Below, in pieces: positions 46,501 to 56,385 of a stretch of 64,000 nucleotides of DNA (positions are counted from its first letter, which is position 1; each line of letters starts with the position of its first letter). This stretch comes from Mytilus edulis (Eukaryota; Mollusca; Bivalvia; Mytilida; Mytilidae), in contig NC_092354.1 in NCBI RefSeq assembly GCF_963676685.1, positions 19,536,746-19,600,745 of the forward strand. The letters are read 5' to 3'. A program made the position numbers and the translations under genes. The notes beneath the pieces were generated by a model. The model saw nothing but the letters and a program-made list of their open reading frames with translations, was not told the DNA's origin and searched no databases.

Positions 46501-48959
46501 GTGATCACAACAGCTAAGAAAACAACCGGGAAGAAAATTGAATATCGTCTTATAAAGATTATTTTCCATATAACTTCTATATAACGATTGTCTCCATGTA
46601 GGGTATCTGAATTCACGCATGCGCAATGTCGACCGGACTGATTCTTGACAATGGCTGGTTCGTATAGTCATGATAAAATGTCGGTGTATGATGACCAGGT
46701 GATATAGCACGTTTGAACTCAGGGTTGATTTAGTGGTTTATTATAAATGATGTGTAAAATGATGTCTTTATGTCACATTAACATGTTGTGGTCCATAGTA
46801 TATGTGTAATAGTTGCCACTGTGCGTAAAGCAGCAGTCAGTAAATCAATCTAATTACCTTTACAACTAGGTAAGTCTGCGATATTCAGTTTCTTTTTTTC
46901 AGACCACCATCCACCATGTCTACAGTAAAGATTTTTCGGTCCTTTAAACTCGTACTTTGGGAGTCTACAGGAAAGTTCAACTGTTGAGTTGATAGTCCGT
47001 TTGTTAGTAGACACCTATATAATGACAAAACAATCGTCAATGTTTGTTTTTTTTCCTTTTTAATTAATGATTATATAAGGGTTTTGTAAAACCTTTGTAT
47101 ATAAATAAGGAGATATAGCACGATAACAAATGGCAAAACTCTCCAACAGAGACCAAATGACGTATAGAAGTTAACAAGGTCACCGAACGGCCTTCAATCA
47201 TTTGCAAAGCCCATACCGCATAGTAAGATTTTTAAATCAAAAAAGACAAATGTAAAACAGTTAGTAAAAAACTAATGGTCTGATTTATGTACAAAACAAA
47301 TATAACGAAAAACAAATATGGTATACAGCAGCTTACAACAACTGAATTACAAGCTACTGACTTGGAACATGCACATACATCTTGAGACGGGGTTAAACAT
47401 CACGGTTTGCTGGTACCAAACCCTCTCCCTAACCTTGAAAAGTGGTGTAATGATACGACATAAGAATCAGTTAGAAGGCTTTTCTAATAAAATCGATATA
47501 AAAACCAGGACAAATCTTATGCAAAAGACACAATGTACAGATATGACAGTACTCGCAATTACTGAAAGCTAGTTCATAGCCAATCACAACTAATACTGAA
47601 AAGATCATGCGTCTAATGCCAAACTATCAATCAGTAAACATGCATGTTTGTTTTACTTTGCATATGGGCGTTTTTCAATAAAAGCGCAACTTTCAGACCT
47701 AAAAAAAATGGAAAATCAACTTGTCTAAAATTTAATTTCAAGAGTTATTTTGAATACTTCTATTATAGACCTGTAAACCGGGCAAAAAGTGCAATCTTAA
47801 ATATTCTTTAAAATGATATTATTTTCATAATTTGTGTACTGTTTCGTAGGGGACTTTTGTTTCCGTTTCGCACTTGTAACAGGTATCCACTTTTAAGTAT
47901 TTTCCCATTTTCTATAATTTTATCAAAAATTCAAAAAGCGAACTTTCAAAAAGCGAAAGCTCAAAACTGAACATTCGTTTAAGTATTTCTAAAAACTAAG
48001 TTTATGATTTTTAAATTTTAACTACTTGGTGAAATCTGGGACTTTTATATTTTATTTTCAAAATTTCCAATAAAAAAATTTGGAAGTCTGATACTTAAAT
48101 TTAGATCAAAAAAAAAATTTGAATGTTGTTTTTTTTTAAATTTTTAATAGATAGGTGTTACACGGACCTAAACCCTTGAGGTGGTTCAATAAGGAATTAT
48201 TACAACAGTTTAACATAGATTTATTAGTGTGTCGTTTTTATTTTCTGCTTCCAAATTCTGTGTAGCAATTATTAAAATATCACTGAAACTTATAAAAATT
48301 TGTGACAAGCGATATGTATGACTGTTCTTTCATCCTCATGTGCCTGTTGTCTACAATTGTTCGACTTGTGTTTAACCGAAAACAATGTCACGTTGAACAT
48401 CTCTAAACAATTATGGACATGCATGAGAACGAAAGTACAAGCAAACGAACTCGTCGTAATTTTAAACTAACTTTAATAGAAACTCGTTTAATTCTTACAT
48501 TTGGAGGAAATAACTAAAAGAATAACAAAATGGTTTGTAGATTGAAATCAATATACGTTGTGATATCCTGTAGTCGCTTATATTTACGTTATTTGGTCTC
48601 TGGTAATGGGGTTGTCTCATTCGCAATCATATCCCATCTACCAGTAATTATTTTTACATTAGAATTTGTTTTATCAAAAGATAGACATTTACTATTAGTT
48701 CTTACTTGGACGTTTTCAATAAAGTTTATCAAGTTAAAACATTGTTCCACACATCTAGGAATTACTCGACTCCAACTTCCATTCGGAAAACATAGTGCTT
48801 GGTTTGGTCCTTGTAATAAGAAATCGTTTCGACATTTGAATGTGACATTATATATGCCTTTTCCTTTAAGTCTGGCTTCGAGGTCCAATGCATAGTTTTC
48901 TATTGATTCAATATTTGTATTACCAATGTCCTTTTTTCTGGTAATATAATCTTTGCATA
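31323..48959 (-). CDS. Gene C: transmembrane sushi receptor with three cytoplasmic CIDE-N domains (5' exon missing)
   Basis: Ten exons join in phase to about 472 residues without the N-terminus. Order: CCP1 (four Cys and W), CCP2 split over two exons, one transmembrane helix (residues like GAILVLIIFLAVCIW) followed by a basic TRRKH stop-transfer, an 18-residue juxtamembrane exon, and three tandem CIDE-N (CAD) domains. Domain 1 has LVLEEDGTEIENDE...LMVLAKNEQW; domain 2 has ICLENDGTYIESD...LMAVKNGCTW; domain 3 is more divergent (TTNDGMLISDD). CIDE-N is a PB1-like fold that polymerises head-to-tail in DFF40/DFF45 and CIDE proteins. The sushi part should face outside and the CIDE-N array inside. 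The signal peptide exon is not found with confidence upstream of 48959. Function is unknown; receptor clustering or cell-death signalling is an inference. Confidence 0.87.
32464..32546 (-). CDS. Gene C exon: CIDE-N domain 3, first half
   Basis: Acceptor CTTTTGAAG and donor GTAAAA, 83 nt, phase 2 to 1, the same size and phases as the first-half exon of domain 2. Encodes MFVVRSLDGRKRKEIFAS. Confidence 0.8.
32855..32965 (+). repeat. Repeat shared with 54300-54425 (opposite strand)
   Basis: CGACTCTCCGGACTTTCCCG, AAGTCCTGCG and GAGTTTATGAACTTCGGTCC recur with few changes on the minus strand near 54300-54425. There the frame includes FPKSCGLTPLIAEFMSFGPC. Origin is unknown. Confidence 0.55.
33421..33700. 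mobile_element. GGTACC-ended MITE, copy 2
   Basis: AAGGTGGTACC and GGTACCACCTT are perfect 11-bp inverted ends. The interior ACAGGGAGATAACTCCGTAA matches copy 1. Confidence 0.65.
34110..34299 (-). CDS. Gene C exon: CIDE-N domain 2, second half
   Basis: Acceptor TCTTCACAG and donor GTATGG, 190 nt, phase 1 to 2. Contains YICLENDGTYIESDREL and LMAVKNGCTW. Without use of the donor the frame runs 18 more codons to a stop at 34052, a possible alternative C-terminus. Confidence 0.87.
34935..35265 (+). repeat. tRNA-derived SINE
   Basis: Box A TGGTGTAGTGGTAAACGC and box B GGTTCGATCCC are spaced as in a tRNA, followed by a non-tRNA body (GTAAAAGACACCATTGTAG). It lies in a Gene C intron. Confidence 0.7.
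35298..35380 (-). CDS. Gene C exon: CIDE-N domain 2, first half
   Basis: Acceptor TTCTTTCAG and donor GTAAGT, 83 nt, phase 2 to 1. Encodes AAFHVFSHDRQKSVMI then FSLEDLCEQ, a clear CIDE-N start. Confidence 0.87.
35675..35845. mobile_element. CAGTGGCGGATCC-type MITE
   Basis: The left end AGAGACAGATTTAGGG and right end AGATCCGCCTCTG are inverted. The interior CAGTCAGTGGGTCCCCC is shared with 52650-52800. Confidence 0.5.
36074..36239 (-). CDS. Gene C exon: CIDE-N domain 1, second half
   Basis: Acceptor ACATTTCAG, 166 nt, phase 1 to 2. Contains GRLVLEEDGTEIENDESL and TLMVLAKNEQW, the hallmark acidic DGT strand and MVL strand of CIDE-N. The donor GTACTAG overlaps a stop: reading through adds one codon and then TAG. 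Confidence 0.88.
36446..37215. repeat. Dispersed repeat family 2, copy 2
   Basis: Aligns with 4780-5560, with the same order of blocks and the same CAACCTAATCCAGCACATAA near its end. It lies in the Gene C intron between the two halves of CIDE-N domain 1. Confidence 0.75.
37277..37446. mobile_element. Foldback MITE, copy 3
   Basis: GCCGTTTCATAATCTAAAGG...GGGTAATTTCATTGTTCGTA matches copy 2, and the right end carries TTAGATTCTGAAAAG. Confidence 0.6.
37590..37960 (+). repeat. 3'-end fragment of the RT element
   Basis: ATTGAGTCACTTATATGG, AAACACATTTATTCTAAAA and GATGAAGATATAATCTTTCA correspond to the end and tail of the RT relic at 44940-45210. Confidence 0.6.
38547..38626 (-). CDS. Gene C exon: CIDE-N domain 1, first half
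   Basis: Acceptor AAATTGCAG and donor GTACTG, 80 nt, phase 2 to 1. Encodes CVKVWSADREKRIVMV then EGYKSLRNS, matching the basic first strands and helix of CIDE-N. Confidence 0.85.
39165..39218 (-). CDS. Gene C exon: juxtamembrane segment
   Basis: Acceptor TGTTTACAG and donor GTAAGT, 54 nt, phase 2-2. Encodes KDIDGEVKANPDLLKSL, a charged cytoplasmic spacer before the first CIDE-N domain. Confidence 0.8.
39339..40079 (+). pseudogene. Decayed reverse-transcriptase element
   Basis: Broken frames resemble the RT at 59469-60441: LEFLNDKIFVEFGG, RYIDDAPSTNN, FLDLYLEFDMHG and IYDK, then YQDLVDKYAVSTSQI near the C-terminus. Stops and frameshifts show it is dead. It may be Penelope-like or another non-LTR lineage; I cannot tell which. 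Confidence 0.65.
40080..40840 (+). repeat. 3' tail of the RT element plus family 1 and related repeats
   Basis: GACGTGACTCTTAC, CATCCCGTCATTGTGC and ATAACACATTGTTGACTGG are shared with 13490-13930 and 49220-49560. CAAGTCAGGAATATGACAGT is shared with 28300, 42845 and 49580. Confidence 0.6.
41240..41357 (-). CDS. Gene C exon: transmembrane segment
   Basis: Acceptor ATTATAG and donor GTGAGT, 118 nt, phase 1 to 2. A short stalk (EKPTYTSWK) precedes a roughly 23-residue hydrophobic helix and then basic residues (WTRRKHG), which predicts an extracellular N-terminus. Confidence 0.87.
41460..42830. other. Gene C intron without recognised feature
   Basis: No coding frame with splice support and no clear named repeat was seen in this stretch. 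Confidence 0.5.
42835..43580. repeat. Dispersed repeat block with poly-C tract
   Basis: The CAAGTCAGGAATATGACAGT family is followed by TGGACAGTTGTCTTATTGGC and by a C-run near 43462, then a retroelement-tail-like segment. Confidence 0.55.
44440..45640 (+). pseudogene. RT-element relic with internal deletion, plus its 3' tail
   Basis: The sequence is almost identical to the complement of 58835-60200 (frames include DVPLSPSYGVYISQLVRFAR). About 180 bp after ...GGCTCTCAATAAT is missing compared with that copy, and the frame is broken. It continues into a shared 3' tail ending GTCTCTTTGACACATTCCCC. Confidence 0.75.
45650..46850. other. Gene C intron without recognised feature
   Basis: Only a T-run near 45750 and AT-rich sequence; no exon seen. 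Confidence 0.5.
46858..47014 (-). CDS. Gene C exon: remainder of CCP domain 2
   Basis: Acceptor TTATATAG and donor GTAATT, 157 nt, phase 0 to 1. It contains TVELSC...LYCRHGGW...LPSC, the last three cysteines and Trp of a sushi domain. Confidence 0.85.
47020..48650. other. Gene C intron inside CCP 2
   Basis: It holds a family 1 copy near 47100-47215 and another, reverse, at 48590-48640 directly beside the donor; the rest is AT-rich with no exon seen. Confidence 0.5.
48658..48959 (-). CDS. Gene C exon (first visible): sushi/CCP domain 1 and start of CCP 2
   Basis: Acceptor ACAATTGCAG, phase 1 in. CCP1 shows CKDY...YNVTFKC...QALCFPNGSWSRVIPRC, the classical four-Cys plus Trp pattern; CCP2 begins VEQC. 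I choose donor GTAAAA (phase 0) because the next exon starts in phase 0. A second donor GTAGAT 13 nt later lies at the edge of a dispersed repeat and is out of phase. Confidence 0.82.
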
Positions 48960-49219
48960 CTGCAATTGTAAAATGTCTGTATAAATATACCGTTGAAAAT
49001 CCATTCAAGCTTTACTAAATGTAAGAGTAAGACGGCATTTAGAACGTGCTTTAAGGTTCTTATTTTATTTTGGATAATTTCTGATTATGTTACCAAGTTA
49101 GTTAAAATTAAAGAAACCAAGTTATTTCAAGGTAAAGAAAACCGAAAATTTTACGGTATCAGTATATGTCGTTGGTGGTTAAAAGGGCCTAAATTAGACT
49201 ATCTTTCAACTATGATAAG

Positions 49220-49720
49220 ATATCTCGTCTTTCATTTCTGCCAATTTAATGTGCTGTGTCTATATGCCTTTTTGTGTTTATTTGATACATATGACGCGGC
49301 TTTGTACTTTGACATCACGTCCTTGTGTAATTGTGCTATTGTAAATTTTGTCTATATGACTTTTTGTGCCTTCTTTGTTACACGTTTGTTTGTTTTTTAG
49401 TGATTAAGATTATATATATAACACAATGTGACTTCTGCACTCCTACTTCTGTTTGGTTTTTTTGTTCACACATCGTTGACAATATAATGGAATCTTATGC
49501 GACTGTCATGCAAGTGAGAAGTTTAGCTAGTTTTGAAACTAGGTTTAATCCACAATTTTCTACATAAGAAAATGTCTGTACCAAGACAAAAACATGACAG
49601 TTGTCATCCATTCGTTTGATGTGCTTGATCTTTCGATTTTGCCATTTTATTAGAGACTTTCCGTTTAGAATTTTCCTCAGAGTTCATTATTTACGTGATT
49701 TAACTTTTTACAGCCACTAA
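49220..49720. repeat. RT-element tail and related repeat
   Basis: CATATGACGCGGCTTTGTAC, GACATCACGTCCTTGTG and CATGACAGTTGTCATCC match 40300-40840. Confidence 0.55.
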
Positions 49721-51419
49721 TGAAATGACGATTTTGTTTAGACAGGCGTTATAAAAATGATAGTTTAAACAATTACACGTGCGAAGAACAGTATATACAA
49801 AAAAAAAACATTATTGACACTTAAACATTTTGGGTATTATGTAGAATGTAAAACAAAACACCGGAATGTACGTTTAAGAAAAATTGAATAGAATAAAGTG
49901 TCCGGATTTACTGTTTTTGAATATTTTAGTTTGTTTTCGTTCTATTTTAAACCTACATTCTGTTTGTGAAGCTATACCAAAGCAGAAAGACAGGATCAAC
50001 ACGATGATTGCGCTCCTGCGTATTGTTACGTCGATCATACTGTGTTTTAGTTGTTTCTTGCAAACCGTTTACTGGCACAAGAACTATAGTTCTGAAATAT
50101 GAAGTATAAAAAACGTAATTGTAATAGACTGAAATCATAAAGCAAATTATATATTACTACTTGGGTAAAGGGGTGCTCAATATGGTAACCCATGGCAAGA
50201 CCTCGAAAAACACAATTAAGAAGTCCGATAACAGTTCTTTGATTGATATTTCCTTTGAAACATAAAAAGTGTTGTTCATATACTTGTAATACTAATGGTA
50301 TTCCATCGTGGGGTTCGTGTTTTTCAGTCTTTGGTTTTCTATGTTTTGTTTTATGTGCTCTTATTTGTCTGTTGGTCTTATTTGTTTTTGGTCATGGCGT
50401 TGTCATTTTGTTTTCGATTTGTGAATTTGAGTGTATCTCTTGTATCTTCCGCCTCTATGATACAGTAAACTGTTTTATGAAGTATTAAAAAGACGAGAAT
50501 TGATGTTTAAAATATGTTGAGCTTACCTCTTATTGTGATTATAAACAGGGTTAACTTCCGGTTAGATAAATTTTTATCAAAAGTTTATAAAGATTAGACG
50601 CAACATTGTTGAATGATAACAACTATGCATTGTTCTAATACTTGAAAAATTTTGTTTTGCTTTATTATTTGCTGGACATCGTAAGAAAAAGATGTAAATA
50701 GTGACAAGGGAAACATATCTTTACATAGTTGGTCAGTGTGTTGAAAGTGGCATTAAACATTAAAAATCAGCCAATCAGCCATTTTCACACATGCTGCGAG
50801 AAAAATCAAATAACCTATAAGAAATGAATTTACTCATTTTACATGCTAAAAAATCATGTGATCATCATGAAATTTAAAAGATTCTGTGTCATTTTTATGG
50901 AGAAGCCATAGTGTTATTTCGTTTTACAATCTACAGGCTTGTGAAACATATTTTTTTCACATTCACTTTGGCAAAGTCGATGACCTCGAATGGTGTCCTT
51001 ATTTCTTTATTCTTTGTTTTTAAACCATTATTCTCTATTCTTGTTTTGTCCATTATCAGTTATTCTTTATTTGTTATTCTATTTTGTAAACCCAATTTAG
51101 AGCCCCATAAACACCTTTTCTATATTTGTTTCAGTATTTTACATATTTTCAGTGTTCCAGAGATTATAAAAAATCGATTTATAAAATGCTATTGAATAAT
51201 CGGGTGCTAAAAAATATAATTTCGAGATTGATGGGCAAAATAAAACGAATAAAGAGAAATGCATAGAAAAATTGAAGGATGCAGAAATCAATACTATGTG
51301 TAGATCCCCATTCTTATTGTGTTGCTTTATGCAAAAACTACTTTAATAAAGTTAAATATGCAGATATGATGACGAAATTTCTGCTGGAATGATTGTACAA
51401 TGTATGATGCGTACAGTGT

Positions 51420-51690
51420 GTTGTTGTTGTGATTGTGCTTGTCACTTCCGCTTTCAGCCTCACCACTGGATAGCAGCTTGCTGTGAAAAGGAAGCCGAGT
51501 GCGTAAGTCTTCCCTGCCAGTTATAGCCTCTCATGCAGTAAGACCAATCTGGTCCAGATATGGGATCCTTCTCGAGGTGGCAGACGTAAACTGGGTATCA
51601 CACGATCCCAGGCAGAACCACAGGAGACTATGCCCCTAGATGCACGGCATGCAGGCCCACCGGTGTGTGGACACGCCCTGATGCCTAGCT
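51420..51690. other. GC-rich island of unknown nature
   Basis: About 270 bp with clearly higher GC than its AT-rich surroundings, starting near GTGCTTGTCACTTCCGC and ending GCCTAGCTGC. No long frame on either strand and no rRNA, tRNA or known repeat recognised. Confidence 0.5.
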
Positions 51691-52059
51691 GCAAATTTTG
51701 TTTTTAAATAATTTGTAGCACAGACAATGATAATCCAAGCCCTGTGATCTGAAGTTTCTAATTTTGTCTGCTTATGCAGCATCCATAATACGAATTTATA
51801 ATTCTAAAAAGTCAACAACATTTTTTTAAAAGAAAAACGTATTTGAATTTAATTATTATAAACTTCAATTTCATACTTGAAAAATTCAAAATTAGTATTT
51901 TTCGGTTTACAATAAATATATAGCATAGAAAACTAGAACTTTAATGGCTAAAAGATGTGGTCGATCCAGTCATCTTATTCTCATTATCATACATTATTTA
52001 TTACAAAACAAACAAAAATCAATTTTTATTCAAAGCATTACAAACACGAGAATAACTCC

Positions 52060-52235
52060 CAATAACTATAAGAGTGCGATATCGCAATAGGATTTGCCCA
52101 CATTGTGATTTAATTGAAATAGAAGATGTAACCCACATATTGTCATCCTGTTTAGAAAATATAGAATTTGAAAATAATATAATTTTAAACACAGAGTTTT
52201 ATTTTATATCTTCAGATCCCAGAAATACATAATTT
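52060..52235 (+). pseudogene. Fragment of a non-LTR retrotransposon C-terminus
   Basis: The frame reads RNRICPHCDLIEIEDVTHIL then SSC, the zinc-knuckle-like CPxC...H...C ending common after the RT domain of non-LTR elements. It is short and isolated. Confidence 0.5.
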
Positions 52236-52538
52236 AGATCAAAAAAGGGGGATGCAGTTTATTGCTCCGTTTAATTAAAAGTTCATAACGCTTCGGATAG
52301 TTTACTGTAAAATTCACAAACTTTGACTTGTATGCATTTATATAGATTTGTTAAACTTTGCATTTGTCATTTTATTTTCATCGCGCCGAAATAATATGAA
52401 TATTTGTTGTACTTTCAAAATTTTGAAATTGAGTTATCCCTCTTTGCGTATTCTATCACCTGAAAAGCTATCTAAATTTTTAAAACTGAACTTGATGGTC
52501 AACCGATAACACGCGACTTTATATGCAGAAGTCAATTA

Positions 52539-52640
52539 CAAAATCCCGCGACACTACAATATCAGTATTAGACAAAAAATCCCGCAACACTACAATATCA
52601 GTATTAGTCAAAAAATCCCGCGAAACTACAATATCAGTAC
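52539..52640. repeat. Three-copy tandem repeat, 36-bp unit
   Basis: AAAAATCCCGCGACACTACA followed by ATATCAGTATTAG is repeated three times with small changes. Confidence 0.75.
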
Positions 52641-54299
52641 TTTTACTAGACAAAGCAGATGCGGATTTAGAGGCCCCCTTTTTGGGGAAAAATTTTGGTG
52701 ATTATGCAAGGAATATTATTGAAGCATGACCTGAGCGGACCCTCTTTTAGGCAGTCAGTGGGCCCCCATGCACTTAAGTAAATATCTAGATCCGTCACTG
52801 CTAATGAAGTTGATTTGCATCAATGTACCCATCATATGGTAAAATTGTTCTCCGCTGAATAATTTTAAGCTCCAATTTCCAGCATTTGAATATTGTCCGT
52901 CAATTGTATCTTCTGCCTTGGACTTCGAGGGTTATATACCTTAGTTTCTGTTTTTAAAAGGCAAGTTAACATCAATTAAGGACTGTAACGTGTTGATTTG
53001 GTGTAACAGTTAACCATCTGCATATTAAACTAGTTGGATGACATATTAATACATGTAGGAGATTGATGAAAACATTCATAGAAAATAAAAAGATTTGGTA
53101 TGATTGCCAATGAGACAACTCTCCACCAGAGTCCCAATGATATAGAAGTTAAAATTGACTATATGTCACAAGAAGGACCTTCAGCAATAAACAAAACCAA
53201 TACCAAAAAGTCTGTTGTATGAAATTTACTGACCCCATATATACCGTTCTATAGTGTAAACGGCCCCAAATAGACAGATGTAAGACAGTTCCAACGATTT
53301 TATAAAATATGTAAAACAAACACCCTATTGTTACATATCTAGTTGTTTTGATGTCTTACTTTTTCGGAATATATCTTTTCCTTTTTTCGTAACTATTAAG
53401 TATATAATAGAAGATGTGGTATGAGTGCCAATGAGAAAACTGTCCATCCAAGTCACAATTGGTAAAAATTAAACCATTACATATATTGGTCAAAGTATGG
53501 CCTTCAACACCGGAGCCTTGACTATGCTTGAGATCACCCCAAGTTTTGGTGGGGTTCGTGTTGCTAAGTCTTCAGTTTTCTATGTTGGGTCTTGTGTACT
53601 ATATTGTTTGTCTTTTTTTATACTTGGCGTTGTCAGTTTATTTTCCATCTATGAGTTTGCATGTCCCTGTGATATCCTTCTCTCCTCTCTTTCAAAAGAA
53701 TACACATACAAATAAAGTATCAGCACCGCGAACCTAATACCAGAAGTATTGAGCTTTGTGAGGGTAAACAGTTCCTCCATTTTACCAAGTGACATACATG
53801 TACATCGTCAGCTACTCCTGCTAAAATACGTTGAAGACTAGTGTCAAATATTTTCACAACATATAATAAGTAATAGTTCACATAAATTCCGGCTACGTCA
53901 TCTGCTGGTTTGAGTTTTTCTATGCATTAAAACGTGACCGAATGCATGGTTCTCAGAAAAAAGAAATGATACGCAAGCTGTAAACCGTTAGAAAAATTAA
54001 CACAGAAAGATTAACACAGTCTTTGAAAAATGAAACAGCACAATAGAAACATAACAAAGTCAAGCAGCACCCGCCCTTTAAAAAAAAAATAAGGGTGAAA
54101 GAAGATGTTCCGGGAGAATAACCGTTTCTGGTCCACTAGAGGTATCCGCCTTGCAACAAGTAATTTCCATAAGACTTTCAGTGTTGTTAAACATATAGTT
54201 TTTAAACTATAAAAACGACAATAAATGAATACTTGTAAATATTCCAACGTCATTCTTTTCCGTCGTATCAAGGTATGCTTGCGCTTACTGAAAGCAAAC

Positions 54300-54425
54300 T
54301 CAAATGATGCAGACAGTCAACTTCCAAACAAGGACCGAAGCTCATAAACTCGGCAATCAAGGGTGTTAAACCGCAGGACTTCGGGAATGTCCGGAGAGCC
54401 GACAACCTTGCTTCGGAAGTTGGCA
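54300..54425 (-). repeat. Repeat shared with 32855-32965
   Basis: The minus strand carries TCGGCTCTCCGGACATTCCC and GAGTTTATGAGCTTCGGTCC, close to the copy at 32855-32965. Confidence 0.55.
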
Positions 54426-55114
54426 GACAGTATGCCATCTTGTCAATGAATTCGTATATGAGTTGTTGTACTTTCAAGTGAGTTTCGTGCAGCAACGTTA
54501 TGAACGACGCACAAGAAAATTCATGTTTTATGCAATTTCAAAAATAACATTGAAACTTTATTTCCACATGCAGCAAAGAAAAAGTAGAAAACTTTAAAGA
54601 ACCGTTTTAATTTATTTATTAATTAATCGATATTACAAATTAATTATAGATGATGTTCAAACAACAGTTTTAACATAAAGTATGTTATTCAGGCAAAAAG
54701 AGTGATTTTGGGGACAATTAAAATTGTGAAAGGAAATGGGGAGTGTGTCAAAGCGACAACAATCCGACCATAGAGCAGACAACAGCCGAAGGCCACCAGT
54801 GGGTCTTCAATGTAGCGAGAATTCCCGCACCCGTAGGTGTCCTTCAGCTGGCACCTAAAAATATGTATACTAGTACAGTGATAATGGACGTCATACTAAA
54901 CTCCGAATTATACACAAGTAACTAAAATTAAAAATCATACAAGACTAACAAAGGCCAGAGGCTCCTGACTTGGGACAGGCGCAAAATTGCGGCTAGTATT
55001 GAGAATTGAAATGATGAATGTGTCAAAGAGACAACCCGATAAATCGATGATAAAAATGAAAAAAAAAACCCAAAGGCAAGCAACAATATCCAAAACACAC
55101 AACATTGGAAACTA

Positions 55115-55990
55115 AAAAGAGGGACGAAAGATACCATTGGGACAGTCAAACTCATAAATCGAAAATAAACTGACAACGCCATGGCTAAAAATGAAAAAGA
55201 CAAACAGACAAACAATGGAACAAATGACAAAACATATAAAACTAAAGAATAAGCAACACGAACCCCACCAAAAACTGGGGTTGATCTCAGGTGCTCCGGA
55301 AGCGTAAGCAGATCCTGCTCCACATGTGGCACCCGTCGTATTGCTCATTTTATAACAAATCCGGTAAATAGTCTTATTCGGTATGTCACATTCATGAAAG
55401 GGAAGGGGATTGTAGTAACGACGTAAGGAACATATCCAATATCTTCTGTGAAACGGTTATTCTATAACGGTCAACCAACTCGTGATGGCGTCTGTAAAAT
55501 TTACAAAGGGATGATTTCAACTCCACCATTTGGAACTCTTGGTTTAATAGCTTCCTTGTGAGCAGCAACAAGTAAAAACTGACCAACACGGACCCAACCA
55601 AAACTGGGCGTGCTCTTTACTGATCCTTTATTTATGAAATATTTAGACATCACCAAATTCGTAAAAAAAAAATGGAATACAATACACAGAAAACTGAAGA
55701 TGAGGCAATGCAAACTCGTCAAAAAAACTGAAGTGATGTAACGTCATCTAGAAGATTAAGCAGTTCCTGAGAAGATTAAGCAGTTCCTGATCTACATGTG
55801 GCACCCGTCGTGTTTGCCAATTAAAATCAGAGTGATAGTTTCACTCAGTAAAATCACAAAAGAAGAGGAGTCGGGATTGTAGTTAAGATAATTGGAATAT
55901 ATCCCTACAACCATGTGGTGATATGAATGTGCCAAAACAGTCAACCAAAAAATAATGGTGTCCGCAAAATGTTTGAATGTTGCTAGAAAC
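55115..55990. repeat. Family 3 repeats with RT C-terminal remnant
   Basis: Two consecutive family 3 segments. On the minus strand, 55440-55560 encodes FYRRHHELVDRYRITVSQ, like the C-terminus of the RT relic at 39.9 kb, so family 3 may be a tail of that element class. The equivalent in the copy at 10884 is 11310-11400. Confidence 0.6.
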
Positions 55991-56117
55991 GAAGTTGGAA
56001 CTGAAATCATATCTTAGGTTGTGAATATGAGTTCTCAACCGATCATCATTATCAAATTTCTATAGATGTAAGTCAAGATATAGGAAGCAGGCTTATCTGA
56101 TTATGTGTTTATCCTTT

Positions 56118-56385
56118 ACAGCAGATTTCATTCAGTATGTAGCTAATGGTAATATCTTTGGTTAGCTTGCTTGTTAGCTGAACCGTGAATTCATTATCAA
56201 GTCAGTTATACTACCCTTCTTTCGAAGTAGCCTAGTCAAACAGACATATAGATTGGTTGTCTGCCGGACTAGTCTACTCTTAAAGGAGGGAAGTTTACCT
56301 TACCTAACAATGACTTCACGGTTCAGCTAACAAGCAAGCTAACCAAAGATATTACCATTAGCTACATACTGACTGAAATCTGCTG
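56118..56385. mobile_element. 268-bp foldback element
   Basis: The arm ACAGCAGATTTCATTCAGTA...TTAGCTGAACCGTGAA pairs with TTCACGGTTCAGCTAA...TACTGACTGAAATCTGCTGT. Inner sequence also pairs (CCTTCTTTCGAAGTAGCC with its near-complement), leaving a small loop. Confidence 0.75.

Noticed and set aside
48641-48656. Alternative donor GTAGAT 13 nt after the chosen donor of the first sushi exon
   Set aside because: It would leave phase 1, while the only acceptor of the next exon needs phase 0; the extra sequence is the edge of a dispersed repeat.
49884-50102. Signal-peptide-like plus-strand frame (MIALLRIVTSIILCFSCFL)
   Set aside because: It has no suitable donor, ends quickly, and is on the wrong strand for Gene C; hydrophobic frames are frequent in this AT-rich DNA.
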